A stretch of DNA of 64,000 nucleotides. It comes from Tragulus kanchil (taxonomy: Eukaryota > Chordata > Mammalia > Artiodactyla > Tragulidae). The stretch lies in the NCBI GenBank assembly GCA_022376925.1, contig JAIOJX010000025.1:185937801-186001800 (forward strand), written 5' to 3'. Position numbers and translations under genes: made by a program. The first letter of the stretch is position 1. Every line of letters starts with the position of its first letter. A model generated the notes under the pieces. The model was given only the letters and a program-made list of their open reading frames with translations, did no database searches and had not been told where the DNA came from. Shown here piece by piece: positions 41,639 through 52,800 of this stretch.

Positions 41639-43617
41639 CTGTCACTGTCTAACCAGTGTCATCGCGGCTATTTTCAGTTCCCAGGTCGGTTTGTTCCTGT
41701 TTCCTGGAGGCCGGTTCTTGGAGCGGGGGCAGCTTTCTTCACAGCTTCGGTCTGATCATCAGATAGTTCATGTCTTCCGCCTGAGGGGTGGGGATTTCAC
41801 CATCTGCAAAACAGCTCAAAGGTTAAAGCTCAGAACACTATCTATAGCCCTCGAGGAGGAAGGCAAAGGTCCCTGCCCGCTTCGTTATCATCCGGTGTTT
41901 CTGGCTTGTTTCCTCTGGCTGTGCCACCACCTCATGCCCTCTGAGGCCCCAACCAGGGGCCGGACCCAGGCCATGGCAGTCGGAGTCCTAGACACTGGAC
42001 ATCCCTTCTTATTGGGTCCTGTTTGGCTGCTTTCCTTTGCTTCTGCATTTTCTCACTTCTCTGGCTAAATTTATTCTGTGGGCAAAGTGTTTCTACAGAC
42101 AAAAGGCAGGCGGAAGACACGGAGGGGAGAGACCGCAGGGCGCTGTTCTGTGTCCTCTCATCCACAGTCCTTGGCTTCTGGGTTTCTGCTGGCCCACTCA
42201 GCTCTGTGCATGTGGCTCATGGAGCAGCTGCGTGGGCCAGGTCAGTCAGAACCAGGAAGGGGACAGCCCGAGGGTCCAGGAGCGTAATGCCACGGAGCCG
42301 GAGCAACAGGCACGGTGTTCTTTGTTTTGTTTCTGAGGAACTGAGCCCACGTTTAAATGGAAGAGCACACGTGTTACACACGAGCAGCCAAGGGGACACC
42401 GTGCCTCAACGCTGCCTTGATTACGGACGTGACACAACAAGCTGAGTGCACACACAAAAGCTGTCTGCCTCCTGAGCTCAACTCGTAAGAAAGTGTCAAG
42501 GGCAAGTGAAGGCACGCTCACAGGGTCAAGAACTTGAAGGGGAGCCTTGGGGGTGCAGAGGCGGGGGCTGGGGGTGCCTGAGGAACAGCATCACCAGCTC
42601 TGACAGTCATCTTTTTCTTAATTTATCTTTAATTGAAGCATAACCACAGTACTGTGTTCGTCGCTGTCGTGCATCAACACGGAGCAGCTCCGACGGCCGT
42701 CCTGAAGTCGCCCTGTCACTGTCTAACCAGTGTCATCGCGGCTATTTTCAGTTCCCAGGTCGGTTTGTTCCTGTTTCCTGGAGGCCGGTTCTTGGAGCGG
42801 GGGCAGCTTTCTTCACAGCTTCGGTCTGATCATCAGATAGTTCATGTCTTCCGCCTGAGGGGTGGGGATTTCACCATCTGCAAAACAGCTCAAAGGTTAA
42901 AGCTCAGAACACTATCTATAGCCCTCGAGGAGGAAGGCAAAGGTCCCTGCCCGCTTCGTTATCATCCGGTGTTTCTGGCTTGTTTCCTCTGGCTGTGCCA
43001 CCACCTCATGCCCTCTGAGGCCCCAACCAGGGGCCGGACCCAGGCCATGGCAGTCGGAGTCCTAGACACTGGACATCCCTTCTTATTGGGTCCTGTTTGG
43101 CTGCTTTCCTTTGCTTCTGCATTTTCTCACTTCTCTGGCTAAATTTATTCTGTGGGCAAAGTGTTTCTACAGACAAAAGGCAGGCGGAAGACACGGAGGG
43201 GAGAGACCGCAGGGCGCTGTTCTGTGTCCTCTCATCCACAGTCCTTGGCTTCTGGGTTTCTGCTGGCCCACTCAGCTCTGTGCATGTGGCCTGCGGAGCA
43301 GCTGCGTGGGCCAGGTCAGTCAGAACCAGGAAGGGGACAGCCCGAGGGTCCAGGAGCGTAATGCCACGGAGCCGGAGCAACAGGCACGGTGTTCTTTGTT
43401 TTGTTTCTGAGGAACTGAGCCCACGTTTAAATGGAAGAGCACACGTGTTACACACGAGCAGCCAAGGGGACACCGTGCCTCAACGCTGCCTTGATTACGG
43501 ACGTGACACAACAAGCTGAGTGCACACACAAAAGCTGTCTGCCTCCTGAGCTCAACTCGTAAGAAAGTGTCAAGGGCAAGTGAAGGCACGCTCACTGCTC
43601 ACAGGAAAGATCAAGAA
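41452..43617 (+). repeat. Direct duplication 9 (offset 1,076, then 1,074)
   Basis: 41,452-42,527 is repeated at 42,528 to about 43,617. Its first part is also in duplication 8, so about 187 bases occur three times (40,365, 41,452, 42,528). The second copy starts with single-base losses (AACTTGAAGG against AACTTTGAAAGG). The first copy ends with larger losses (CTCACAGGGTCAAG against CTCACTGCTCACAGGAAAGATCAAG). Four adjacent bases differ: TCAT at 42,217-42,220 and CTGC at 43,291-43,294. Confidence 0.95.
41914..42005 (-). repeat. SINE fragment, antisense (also at 42,988-43,079)
   Basis: CTCTGGCTGTGCCACCACCT, GGCCCCAACCAGGGGCCGGA and CCTAGACACTGGACATCCC resemble a reversed tRNA-derived SINE. The second occurrence is due to duplication 9. 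Confidence 0.55.
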
Positions 43618-43639
43618 GAGACATCTGGGCGGAGCAGAC

Positions 43640-44300
43640 AAATGTCTCCTCACACTAAGGATAAGCACCGCCTGCAGCCTCGCCTCTCTGATAGGTGCTA
43701 ACACAGAGCACAAAGGCTCTTCCTCTTGCCCCCCTTTTTAATGATAAATGTAACACTTTACAACTAGTAGTTCCCTTTGTAGATTAAGAATTATAAGAAT
43801 GTTTTCTCTACAAACAAATGTTTCCCCTCGAGAACAAAGGTGTTGGTGGGGGAGCAAAGAGCTCCAATAATAACCTCTTTTGCGTCTCTAAAGACACAAA
43901 AAGCTTCTTTATGATTACTAGTTAACTTGAGATTTCTAGTTGAAAAAATACAAAAGAGTAAAGGAAGATTGTGCGGGAGGCTCACTCAGGGAGATCAGCT
44001 GCCCATGTGAGATGGAGACGCTCCAGCTCTGGGGTAAGAACATTTGTTTGCATTTGATTGAGTTCTGATTACTTTGCTTGCATTTATTTGAATCCTGATT
44101 AATGGAATCTTGATTCTGAGTATTATACCTTTCATGATTAATAAAACTGCTCTTGCTTTGACAATACTCGAGACCACGACACCTTATCGTCCAAGTCCGA
44201 GACTCACGACTCTGAGGGGAGCCTTACACTGTGGCTGTGAAAGGTTTCTGATCTATTTAGTGCCCCTCAGGGAGAACTAATAACAGGAATCAGAGGAAGC
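43640..44300 (+). mobile_element. LTR-like element (probable solo LTR), edges uncertain
   Basis: An AT-rich block unlike its GC-rich surroundings. It has a polyadenylation signal AATAAA at 44,140-44,145 followed by CTGCTCTTGCTTTG and a U5-like stretch. No internal retroviral gene is present in the window, so at most this is a solo LTR. I cannot place its ends or name the family. Confidence 0.45.
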
Positions 44301-44356
44301 TGCAGCACAGTGCCCGCGGCAAAAAGCCAAGTCTGCACTAAACACACTGCTCTTGG

Positions 44357-44545
44357 GACCTCCCTGCAGTTCCGTGGTGAAGGCACCACGCTCCCAGTGC
44401 AAGAGGGCTCAGGGCTCCATACCCGCTCAGGGGACCAGATTCTCACGCGCCGTACCTACGAGCTCACATGGTGCTGTGAAGATTCGCGATGCCATGTGCC
44501 ACAGCTATGAGCCGGCACGACCAAATAAATAATTTAGAAATCAAA
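44357..44545 (+). repeat. CHR-type SINE, diverged
   Basis: GGGACCTCCCTGCAGTTCCG, GGTGAAGGCACCACGCTCCC, GGGGACCAGATTCTCACGCG, CCACAGCTATGAGCCGGCAC and the tail CCAAATAAATAATT. Confidence 0.7.
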
Positions 44546-45639
44546 CACCAAAACCACTGCTCTCGGCTCCAGTAAAACCAGTGACTGCAGACAGGTGACG
44601 GTCTTTGCAGAGGGGAGAGGCGTGGGTGGAGGCCTCCCCTCGCCCCACCCCTGCCGAGGGAACACCACCGTGCCCTCAGGGACGCTCTATCACGCTCGCC
44701 TCTGTCTGGACAGCCAGGTCTTCTGACGTCAGGACTCCTGAGAAGCGTGCTTCCACCACTGCTGCTCCGTCTAGCTCAGGTGCCCCCGAGCCCGCCTTTC
44801 ACAGCCCCGGCACGGTGAGATTGGAGGAGGTGTACAATGTTAAAGCAAACTACTTCCTCCTCCTGTGGCCTCTGCCCCCGCGCGTCGTGACAGTTGCGCA
44901 TCTCATATCCCACCATCACCCTCTTGCCCGTCTGCCTCCTGCCAGCCCAGAGGTGCCTCGAGGGTGCAAGCTTCCTCAGCTCTGTGTCCTTAGGGCGGAG
45001 TCTGGGCTCCTCCACAAATGGGCAACCAGTAAGGATTGTGAAGGTTAATCTGGTGGCTGTCCTCCCCAGGCCAAGCCGCTGTGGATAGCGCTGGAGCTGA
45101 CACTGTGTCTCCCGCTCAGTGACAGGCCCAAGTCCGAGCCCACTGTCCCCGTGACCTCACTTGGAAGTAGGGTCTTTTGAGAAGAGTCACAGAAACACAA
45201 GAAGGCCACGGGGCCACCGAGGTGAGGATTCAAGTTCTGTGGCCACAGCCCTAGGAACACAAACAGTTGCTGGTAATCGCCAGATGCTGAGAGAGAGGTA
45301 AGAAACAGACTCGCCTGCCAAGCCTTCGGATCTGCGAGAGCAAATCCCTACAGTCCGAAGCCCCCCAGTTCGTGGTGGTTTGTTAGGACAGCCCTCGGGG
45401 GTTAGCATTCCTTTACTGCTGACTCGATTCCACAGACCCTGGTCTTTGCTCTTCCCCCTGATAAACTACAGGACTCCAGCTCGTTTTCACTCCTCCATGC
45501 TGACAGAGGCCCTTTAGAGAAACATTCCAACTAAGCCACTAAGGTACAGAAGGAATGAAGAATCTGAGGTTCTGGAGTATCGCTTGGTTCTACAAACTGT
45601 GCAGGCGACGTTGGTCGACGCTGGGAACTCCCGGGAACA

Positions 45640-45835
45640 GGGCTTCCCTGGTGGCTCGGATGGGAAAGAACCTGCCTACAAAGCAGGAGACCCGGGTTCA
45701 GTCCCCGGGTGGGGACGAGCCCCTGGAGAGGGGAACGGCTACCCACCCCCATGCCTGTCTGGGAGAATCCCATGAACAGAGGAGCCTGGAGGGCCACCGC
45801 GCACGGGGCCGCCGAGAGTCGGACGCGGCTCAGAC
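45640..45835 (+). repeat. Bov-tA SINE, full length
   Basis: GGGCTTCCCTGGTGGCTCGG, GACCCGGGTTCAGTCCCCGG, GGAGAATCCCATGAACAGAG and GAGAGTCGGACGCGGCTCAG. Its tRNA-like head with A- and B-box regions is intact. Confidence 0.9.
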
Positions 45836-46199
45836 GCCCTCTTGGGGACCGCGGACATCCACGCGTCCTAACATCCCAGGACAGCGCCCGGACGCGGGAG
45901 CCCAGCAGCTGCAGCTTCCGCACGCGAGCAAGCACGCCGGCGTGGGGATGGAGAAGCGCGAGCTTTCACAAGAGACCTAATCCTGAACGTCACAGACGTG
46001 GGCTGCTCGACTTGAATCAACACGGAGACAATCAGCCTCCGGACGCGGGGTTGAGGCCAACGGTGCCGTCAGTGCCCCCCACCCGGAATCCTCCGAAAGT
46101 CAGCTCGGCTCCTGCGACTGTCGGCCCCCGACAGCCCTGAACGCGGCCCCGGAGAATAAAACGAACCTGACATCCCTCGGCTCACAGCGTCCCTGTCAA

Positions 46200-46367
46200 A
46201 CCACCCGCGGAGGAAACCAACGCAGGAAAAGCAGCGGCTCCGCCTTCCGCCCCCCCACTTCCGGCCCGGCGCCCCGGCCCGTGACGCAAACGCGCCGCGC
46301 CGCCGCGTGCGTCGTCGCTGCTCGCGTCATCGCCGCGCGCCGCCCGGGCTCCCGGCGTCCGCGCGTC
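46200..46367. promoter_or_regulatory. Likely bidirectional ACOX3/TRMT44 promoter
   Basis: A TATA-less, CpG-rich stretch just before the TRMT44 ATG. It has an ETS/GABP-type site ACTTCCGG at 46,257-46,264 and CRE-like half sites (GTGACGCAA, CGCGTCATC). Head-to-head placement with the ACOX3 leader exon is recalled from human and not proven here. The ACOX3 leader exon and its donor were not resolved. Confidence 0.6.
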
Positions 46368-46869
46368 ATGGCCGAGGTGGGCCGGACTGCGGTGAGCGAC
46401 CCGGACGCGCGGCTCCCGGGGGGCTTCTGGGCGGCGGTGGCCGTGTGGGTGGAGCGGCCGCAGGTGGCCAATAAGCGGCTGTGCGGCGTCCGCCTCGAGG
46501 CCCGGCGCGGCGCCGCCCTGCCCCCGGCCGCGCCCCGCGGCCCCCGGCCCGGCGCGGGCCCCGAGTGCGAGCAGCCGGCCGCGGCCGGAGGCGGGCCCCG
46601 CGCCCAGCGCGCCCCCGACGGCGGCCCGGGCCCGCGCCCGGACGAGGGGGGCCCGAGGCGAGCCGCCGCGGACCTGGGCGCCCTCTGGGACGGCCTCTCT
46701 CGGAGCCTCGCCGGCGGCCGTGGAGAGCTGCGGGCCTTCCTCTCCCGCCGCGGGGCCGGGTCGCCGCCGGAGGCCCCGCGGGAGCTCGAGCTGATTCTCA
46801 GGACCGTCCTCCCCAAAGCGCGCCCGCGCGGCGAGCTCGGCGTCCCGGCGAGAGACGTGGTCGTGCAGG
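46368..46869 (+). CDS. TRMT44: TRMT44 exon 1 with start codon
   Basis: The ATG at 46,368 is in CGCGTCATGG (G at +4). It encodes MAEVGRTAVSDPDARLPGGF and WAAVAVWVERPQVANKRLCG, and near its end RELELILRTVLPKARPRGEL. It ends at GTGCAGG|GTAAGA after 502 bases (phase 1). An in-frame ATG at 46,281 exists upstream, but 46,368 matches the known N-terminus. Confidence 0.92.
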
Positions 46870-49800
46870 GTAAGAGGGGCTCGGAGCGCGGCAGGTGTCG
46901 GAGGTCCGGAGCCGGCGCGGGTCCTAGGCAGGCGCGGCCCTGGAGCGGGACCCGGCCGCCCGCCCCAGTGCCCTTGCCCGGGAGGCCCGTGGGCGGCGGA
47001 GCCCGGCGGGCGGCGGGTGCGGCGGGACGGAGCGCGCCCGGCCCTCGCGGCGGGGAGGCGCCTTCGCAGGCGGCGCTTCGAGGGGCCCGAGGGTCGTGCT
47101 TGAGCTGTGGCCTCGAGCGCTTGGGGACTGGGACGCTGCGTGTTCGCGTCTTCACAGGCCAGGGCTGAACCCACCCGAGCAGACACAGGGCTCGGGGAGC
47201 CTGCGTCCAGCTGGGTCCTTTGGTCACAGAGCAGGCACCGGAAGTCCATTTGCCCGTTTCCTCGCGGTGCCCTCGTTGCTCCGTTTTCAAGCGGTGTCAG
47301 GCTCTTGGTGACCCTGTGGACCGCAGCGCGCCAGGCTCCTCTGTCCTCCCTGTCTCCCAGAGTTTGCTCAGATCCGTGTTTGTTGGGTGGGTGGTGCCCT
47401 AGGGAGGTGGTAGCTGGTTCGTTGTTTTGGGAGGGAGCGTGTAGAAAGGTGGATCTTTGGTGCAGAGGACAGGGTTGTTGACGGCGGCAGTGTCTGGAAG
47501 GCTCGGGTGAGGAGCCGAAGGAGGCTGGATGGTGAGTGTAAGGAGGAGTTTAGCGGCAAAGGGAGGGAGAAGACCGGCTGCATCTCCGAGCCCGCAGCCG
47601 ATCCTCTCGTCCTGGAGCCTCCTTGGCCTCACCTGTGGCCACGTCCCTTCTGCCTCTAGCGGGAGACAGTCCTCAGCTTTCCTGTGCTGATGGGCTCCCC
47701 CCAGTCCAGGTACCCTCTGTCTCCGGAGGTCCGTAACCCTAGTCACACGTGGAGGGTCCCTTTGGCCGTGTGAGCCCACGTGGTCACAGGCTCTGGAGTT
47801 AGGGTGCCGGCGGCCCTGGGCTGCTCTGTCCCTTACAGGTAGTGCTGCCGACTCGCTGGGGGACACAGCTCTGCCCCCGTCCCCCAGTGCTGCTGCTGGC
47901 CACCGTGCCCCTGAGCTATTCGCTCAGACGGTAGAGAACCCGCCTGCCGTGCAGGAGACCTGGTTCAGTCCCTGGGTCGGGCGTGACCACCCACTCCAGC
48001 GTTCTTGCCTGGGAAGTCCCATGAACGGAAGTACCTGGCGGGCTCCCGTCCACGGGGCCGCAGTCAGTCAGACCCGGTTGAGCAGCTGACATCCGGTGTC
48101 CCTGTGAGACTCTCCCTGGGGGCCCCTCCTCCTGGAGGCCTTCCCTGACCCTGGTGCCCTGACTAGTCCAGGAGCCCTGGCGGCTCTCGGCACCCCTTAC
48201 TCTTCGCCTCCCCTGGCTGCGGGGATGAACGCGGCCACGCCCACAGGTCTTCACACATGGACGTCAGCGCGCTCACATGGCCTTCGCTGAAGAGCGGGGC
48301 AGGCTGGGCTGGGAGACGCAGGCGCAACCAGGACCCTGACTGTGGTCCGTCGAGTGGGCACGGCCCTGGGGCTGAAGGCCTGGCGGGGGGTGGGTCAGGC
48401 TGTGTGTGTGAGGCCACTTCTGGGAGCCTCTCAACTATGCAGTTTTAACGGGTCATCCCTGTGTTTCTCCCCCCAGATGTCCTCAACGGCACCGTGACTT
48501 TTTTACCTCTGGAAGAAGATGACAAAGGAATTTAAAGGTTAAGATGAGCAACGTGTATCAGATTCAGCTCAGTCACAGCGAAGGAGGATGGTAAGAACTG
48601 GAGAACGACTCCTCTTTTCCAGCCACCTCTGGTTTCGAGCGGTGGTTTCTTGGGGCGCCTGTGAGCCTGGGGGTCCCCGAGGAGCTGCTGAGACTCTCTC
48701 GGGCAGCTCAGGTCTGTGGAAGGTGTGAAGTCTGGTCCGCTTCCATTTGGCGATTTTAAATGGGGAAGTCAGAGGAAAGGGAGACCCCGTGTTTCTCTTC
48801 CGCTGTCTCCCGCCGGCCTCGTGGCTCTGTTCCTCCGCCGCAGGCTCGGACCCTGTCTGTTTAACCGCAGGGCGCTGTGCCCCTGGTTTCGTGCAGGGCC
48901 ACAGTGGGCAGAGCTCGGGTGTGGCGTCGTAGGCCTGGGTCACCTGTGACCTTGGGAGGGTCACCGCTCCGCCTCCCTCGCCTCGCCTCTGACACAAGTG
49001 GAATCATGTTTGCCCCGTCCCCAGTGCTGCTGCTGGCCACCGTGCCCTGAGCTATTCGCTCAGACGGTAGAGAACCCGCCTGCCGTGCAGGAGACCTGGT
49101 TCAGTCCCTGGGTCGGGCGTGACCACCCACTCCAGCGTTCTTGCCTGGGAAGTCCCATGAACGGAAGTACCTGGCGGGCTCCCGTCCACGGGGCCGCAGT
49201 CAGTCAGACCCGGTTGAGCAGCTGACATCCGGTGTCCCTGTGAGACTCTCCCTGGGGGCCCCTCCTCCTGGAGGCCTTCCCTGACCCTGGTGCCCTGACT
49301 AGTCCAGGAGCCCTGGCGGCTCTCGGCACCCCTTACTCTTCGCCTCCCCTGGCTGCGGGGATGAACGCGGCCACGCCCACAGGTCTTCACACATGGACGT
49401 CAGCGCGCTCACATGGCCTTCGCTGAAGAGCGGGGCAGGCTGGGCTGGGAGACGCAGGCGCAACCAGGACCCTGACTGTGGTCCGTCGAGTGGGCACGGC
49501 CCTGGGGCTGAAGGCCTGGCGGGGGGTGGGTCAGGCTGTGTGTGTGAGGCCACTTCTGGGAGCCTCTCAACTATGCAGTTTTAACGGGTCATCCCTGTGT
49601 TTCTCCCCCCAGATGTCCTCAACGGCACCGTGACTTTTTTACCTCTGGAAGAAGATGACAAAGGGAATTTAAAGGTTAAGATGAGCAACGTGTATCAGAT
49701 TCAGCTCAGTCACAGCGAAGGAGGATGGTAAGAACTGGAGAACGACTCCTCTTTTCCAGCCACCTCTGGTTTCGAGCGGTGGTTTCTTGGGGCGCCTGTG

Positions 49801-52800
49801 AGCCTGGGGGTCCCCGAGGAGCTGCTGAGACTCTCTCGGGCAGCTCAGGTCTGTGGAAGGTGTGAAGTCTGGTCCGCTTCCATTTGGCGATTTTAAATGG
49901 GGAAGTCAGAGGAAAGGGAGACCCCGTGTTTCTCTTCCGCTGTCTCCCGCCGGCCTCGTGGCTCTGTTCCTCCGCCGCAGGCTCGGACCCTGTCTGTTTA
50001 ACCGCAGGGCGCTGTGCCCCTGGTTTCGTGCAGGGCCACAGTGGGCAGAGCTCGGGTGTGGCGTCGTGTAGGCCTGGGTCACCTGTGACCTTGGGAGGGT
50101 CACCGCTCCGCCTCCCTCGTCTCGCCTCTGACACAAGTGGAATCATGTTTGAACCCTGGGGACGGGGCTGGGCTGGGCTTCCCGGGGAGCTGCTGGGGGT
50201 CAGACGCTGGGTGGGCTCCTCAGGGTCTGCCCCAGTGTGTGTTTTGGTTCCCTGAGGGCCCTTTGCGGGGAGGGTGGGCGGACCCCAGGGAAGGCCGTGA
50301 GGGCCCCTGGGGCTCCCCCATTGGGTGCCGATGCCGCAGCTGTGGGGTGAGCCCTGGAGCCGCTGTCCGCTGGCCTGGGTGGGGACACCCGGCCCGGGCC
50401 TGGCCGCGGCAGGCGGGGCTCAGAGGGGCTGCCGTGGTGGGTGCACTGCCCGTCCTCCCCGGGCTCTGAGCACTCGGCTGGCTGCCCCCATCCTTCCCGG
50501 CCGACGTTCCCTGTGGTTGCCCACTGGGCACTGGGCACTGGGGCTGGATGTGTGCCTTCTCGGCAGAGCACCCGTCTGTGGGCGTCGGGTGGCCGCCATG
50601 CGTGGCGTGCGGCTCCTGGTCGGCACTGGTTTCAGCAGGATTCGCGGTCTGCCCGCCGTGGGGTCACACTGGCACCGGGCTCCGCAGGGCCCACGGTGAC
50701 AGGTGCTGCCGTGCGCGTGGGTGGAGCAGGGAGAGGTGCCCCGGGCCTCTGCTTGGTGACCGAGTGTCAGCTTTCCAGCTGGGAAATACCTGGTGAGCCA
50801 GCAATGTGCCTCCGGGTGGCACGTGTGAAAAGTGTAAAACCTAGAAAAGTTAGAGAAGTCCGTGCCGTTGCAGACGCTGGCTGCCTGGTGCGCGCGGGAG
50901 GGGAGAGGAGCCGTGCGGCCGTGCGGCTCGCTCCTCTTTCCGACGGTCCTCGTGAGCTGCGTAAATGCATTTTTAACAACATTTGCAAGAGAGGAGGAAT
51001 TGTCTCTGCTTTTGAAATGTGTTGTTCTCCACAGGACGAAAATGCTGTAACTAGTTCCAGATTGTTTTGGGTACAGCATTTGCTCATCGTAGCTACCTTA
51101 GCTCCTATCTTCTTTGAGTAAATAAATGTATAGTTTAAAAATAAGAACCGACACCAGCTCCACTTATTCATATTTCTCGGGTGGGGGGGGCGTCGTGTAG
51201 GCCTGGGTCACCTGTGACCTTGGGAGGGTCACCGCTCCGCCTCCCTCGCCTCGCCTCTGACACAAGTGGAATCATGTTTGAACCCTGGGACGGGCTGGGC
51301 TGGGCTTCCCGGGGAGCTGCTGGGGGTCAGACGCTGGGTGGGCTCCTCAGGGTCTGCCCCAGTGTGTGTTTTGGTTCCCTGAGGGCCCTTTGCGGGGAGG
51401 GTGGGCGGACCCCAGGGAAGGCCGTGAGGGCCCCTGGGGCTCCCCCATTGGGTGCCGATGCCGCAGCTGTGGGGTGAGCCCTGGAGCCGCTGTCCGCTGG
51501 CCTGGGTGGGGACACCCGGCCCGGGCCTGGCCGCGGCAGGCGGGGCTCAGAGGGGCTGCCGTGGTGGGTGCACTGCCCGTCCTCCCCGGGCTCTGAGCAC
51601 TCGGCTGGCTGCCCCCATCCTTCCCGGCCGACGTTCCCTGTGGTTGCCCACTGGGCACTGGGCACTGGGGCTGGATGTGTGCCTTCTCGGCAGAGCACCC
51701 GTCTGTGGGCGTCGGGTGGCCGCCATGCGTGGCGTGCGGCTCCTGGTCGGCACTGGTTTCAGCAGGATTCGCGGTCTGCCCGCCGTGGGGTCACACTGGC
51801 ACCGGGCTCCGCAGGGCCCACGGTGACAGGTGCTGCCGTGCGCGTGGGTGGAGCAGGGAGAGGTGCCCCGGGCCTCTGCTTGGTGACCGAGTGTCAGCTT
51901 TCCAGCTGGGAAATACCTGGTGAGCCAGCAATGTGCCTCCGGGTGGCACGTGTGAAAAGTGTAAAACCTAGAAAAGTTAGAGAAGTCCGTGCCGTTGCAG
52001 ACGCTGGCTGCCTGGTGCGCGCGGGAGGGGAGAGGAGCCGTGCGGCCGTGCGGCTCGCTCCTCTTTCCGACGGTCCTCGTGAGCTGCGTAAATGCATTTT
52101 TAACAACATTTGCAAGAGAGGAGGAATTGTCTCTGCTTTTGAAATGTGTTGTTCTCCACAGGACGAAAATGCTGTAACTAGTTCCAGATTGTTTTGGGTA
52201 CAGCATTTGCTCATCGTAGCTACCTTAGCTCCTATCTTCTTTGAGTAAATAAATGTATAGTTTAAAAATAAGAACCGACACCAGCTCCACTTATTCATAT
52301 TTCTCTTATTTTCAAAGGTTCATATCTGTTTTAATTTTCTGTCCAGAAAGATGGCATTCAGATGGCATTGTGTATCCCAAACCCACCTGGCTTGGAGGGG
52401 AGCTGCTGGCCAGGTTGGCCAGGTGGTGCGTGGGGAGCGGGCAGAGCGGCTTCAAAAGCACCCTGTCCCTCATTTCCGTCCTGAAGTACAGCAGGGCTTA
52501 CCAGAGGCTCAAAGAGAAGTATAAGGACCTGGTCAAGGTAATTCTGGGGAAGGACGTCTTGGGCCCCACCCCCTGTGAGCAAGGTGACGCCCTGGACTGC
52601 TGCGGCTAGCTCTGTTCCCGTGTGCCTTGTCCTTCCATGCAGCCGCAGACGTTAGGTCAAAACAGACCCACCTGAGGCCCCCCTGCAACCTGTAGCTGGG
52701 GGTGGTGAGGGGGGCAGACCATGAAACACTGGCGTTTATTAAGTTATGGAAAAGAGGGGTTTTAAAAAAATTTTTTCTTGGCATGTTCCTAGTTTTTTTT

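Larger units (their letters stand above)
30173..46200 (-). other. Probable first intron of ACOX3 (leader exon to coding exon 1)
   Basis: Assignment is by inference: human ACOX3 and TRMT44 are, from memory, a close head-to-head pair, so the ACOX3 leader exon should lie near 46.2 kb. The stretch holds a nested L1/SINE block, two BovB/Bov-tA elements, an internal CpG island (duplicated), an LTR-like element and duplications 7, 8 and 9. No protein-coding exon was found in it. Confidence 0.5.
46870..49612 (+). other. TRMT44 intron 1 (with a false exon copy)
   Basis: It contains an antisense BovB fragment, a Bov-tA SINE (twice), and the first, frameshifted copy of exon 2 within duplication 10. Confidence 0.7.
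47872..50151 (+). repeat. Direct duplication 10 (offset 1,139, then 1,136)
   Basis: 47,872-49,010 is repeated at 49,011 to about 50,151. The second copy starts with lost bases (TGCCCCGTCCCCAG against TGCCCCCGTCCCCCAG; GTGCCCTGAG against GTGCCCCTGAG). The first copy has lost a G inside exon 2 and GT near 48,929. It duplicates TRMT44 exon 2. Confidence 0.95.

Noticed and set aside
40472..43142. An open frame starting MKHNHSTVFVAVVHQHG, found three times (40,472, 41,559, 42,633), suggesting a small gene family.
   Set aside because: The three are the same locus repeated by duplications 8 and 9, inside an intron.
46196..47290. A 364-codon open frame on the minus strand opposite TRMT44 exon 1.
   Set aside because: The region is extremely GC-rich, which removes stops in all frames. 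The plus strand carries the recognisable TRMT44 exon, and the antisense product is low-complexity Arg/Ala/Pro.
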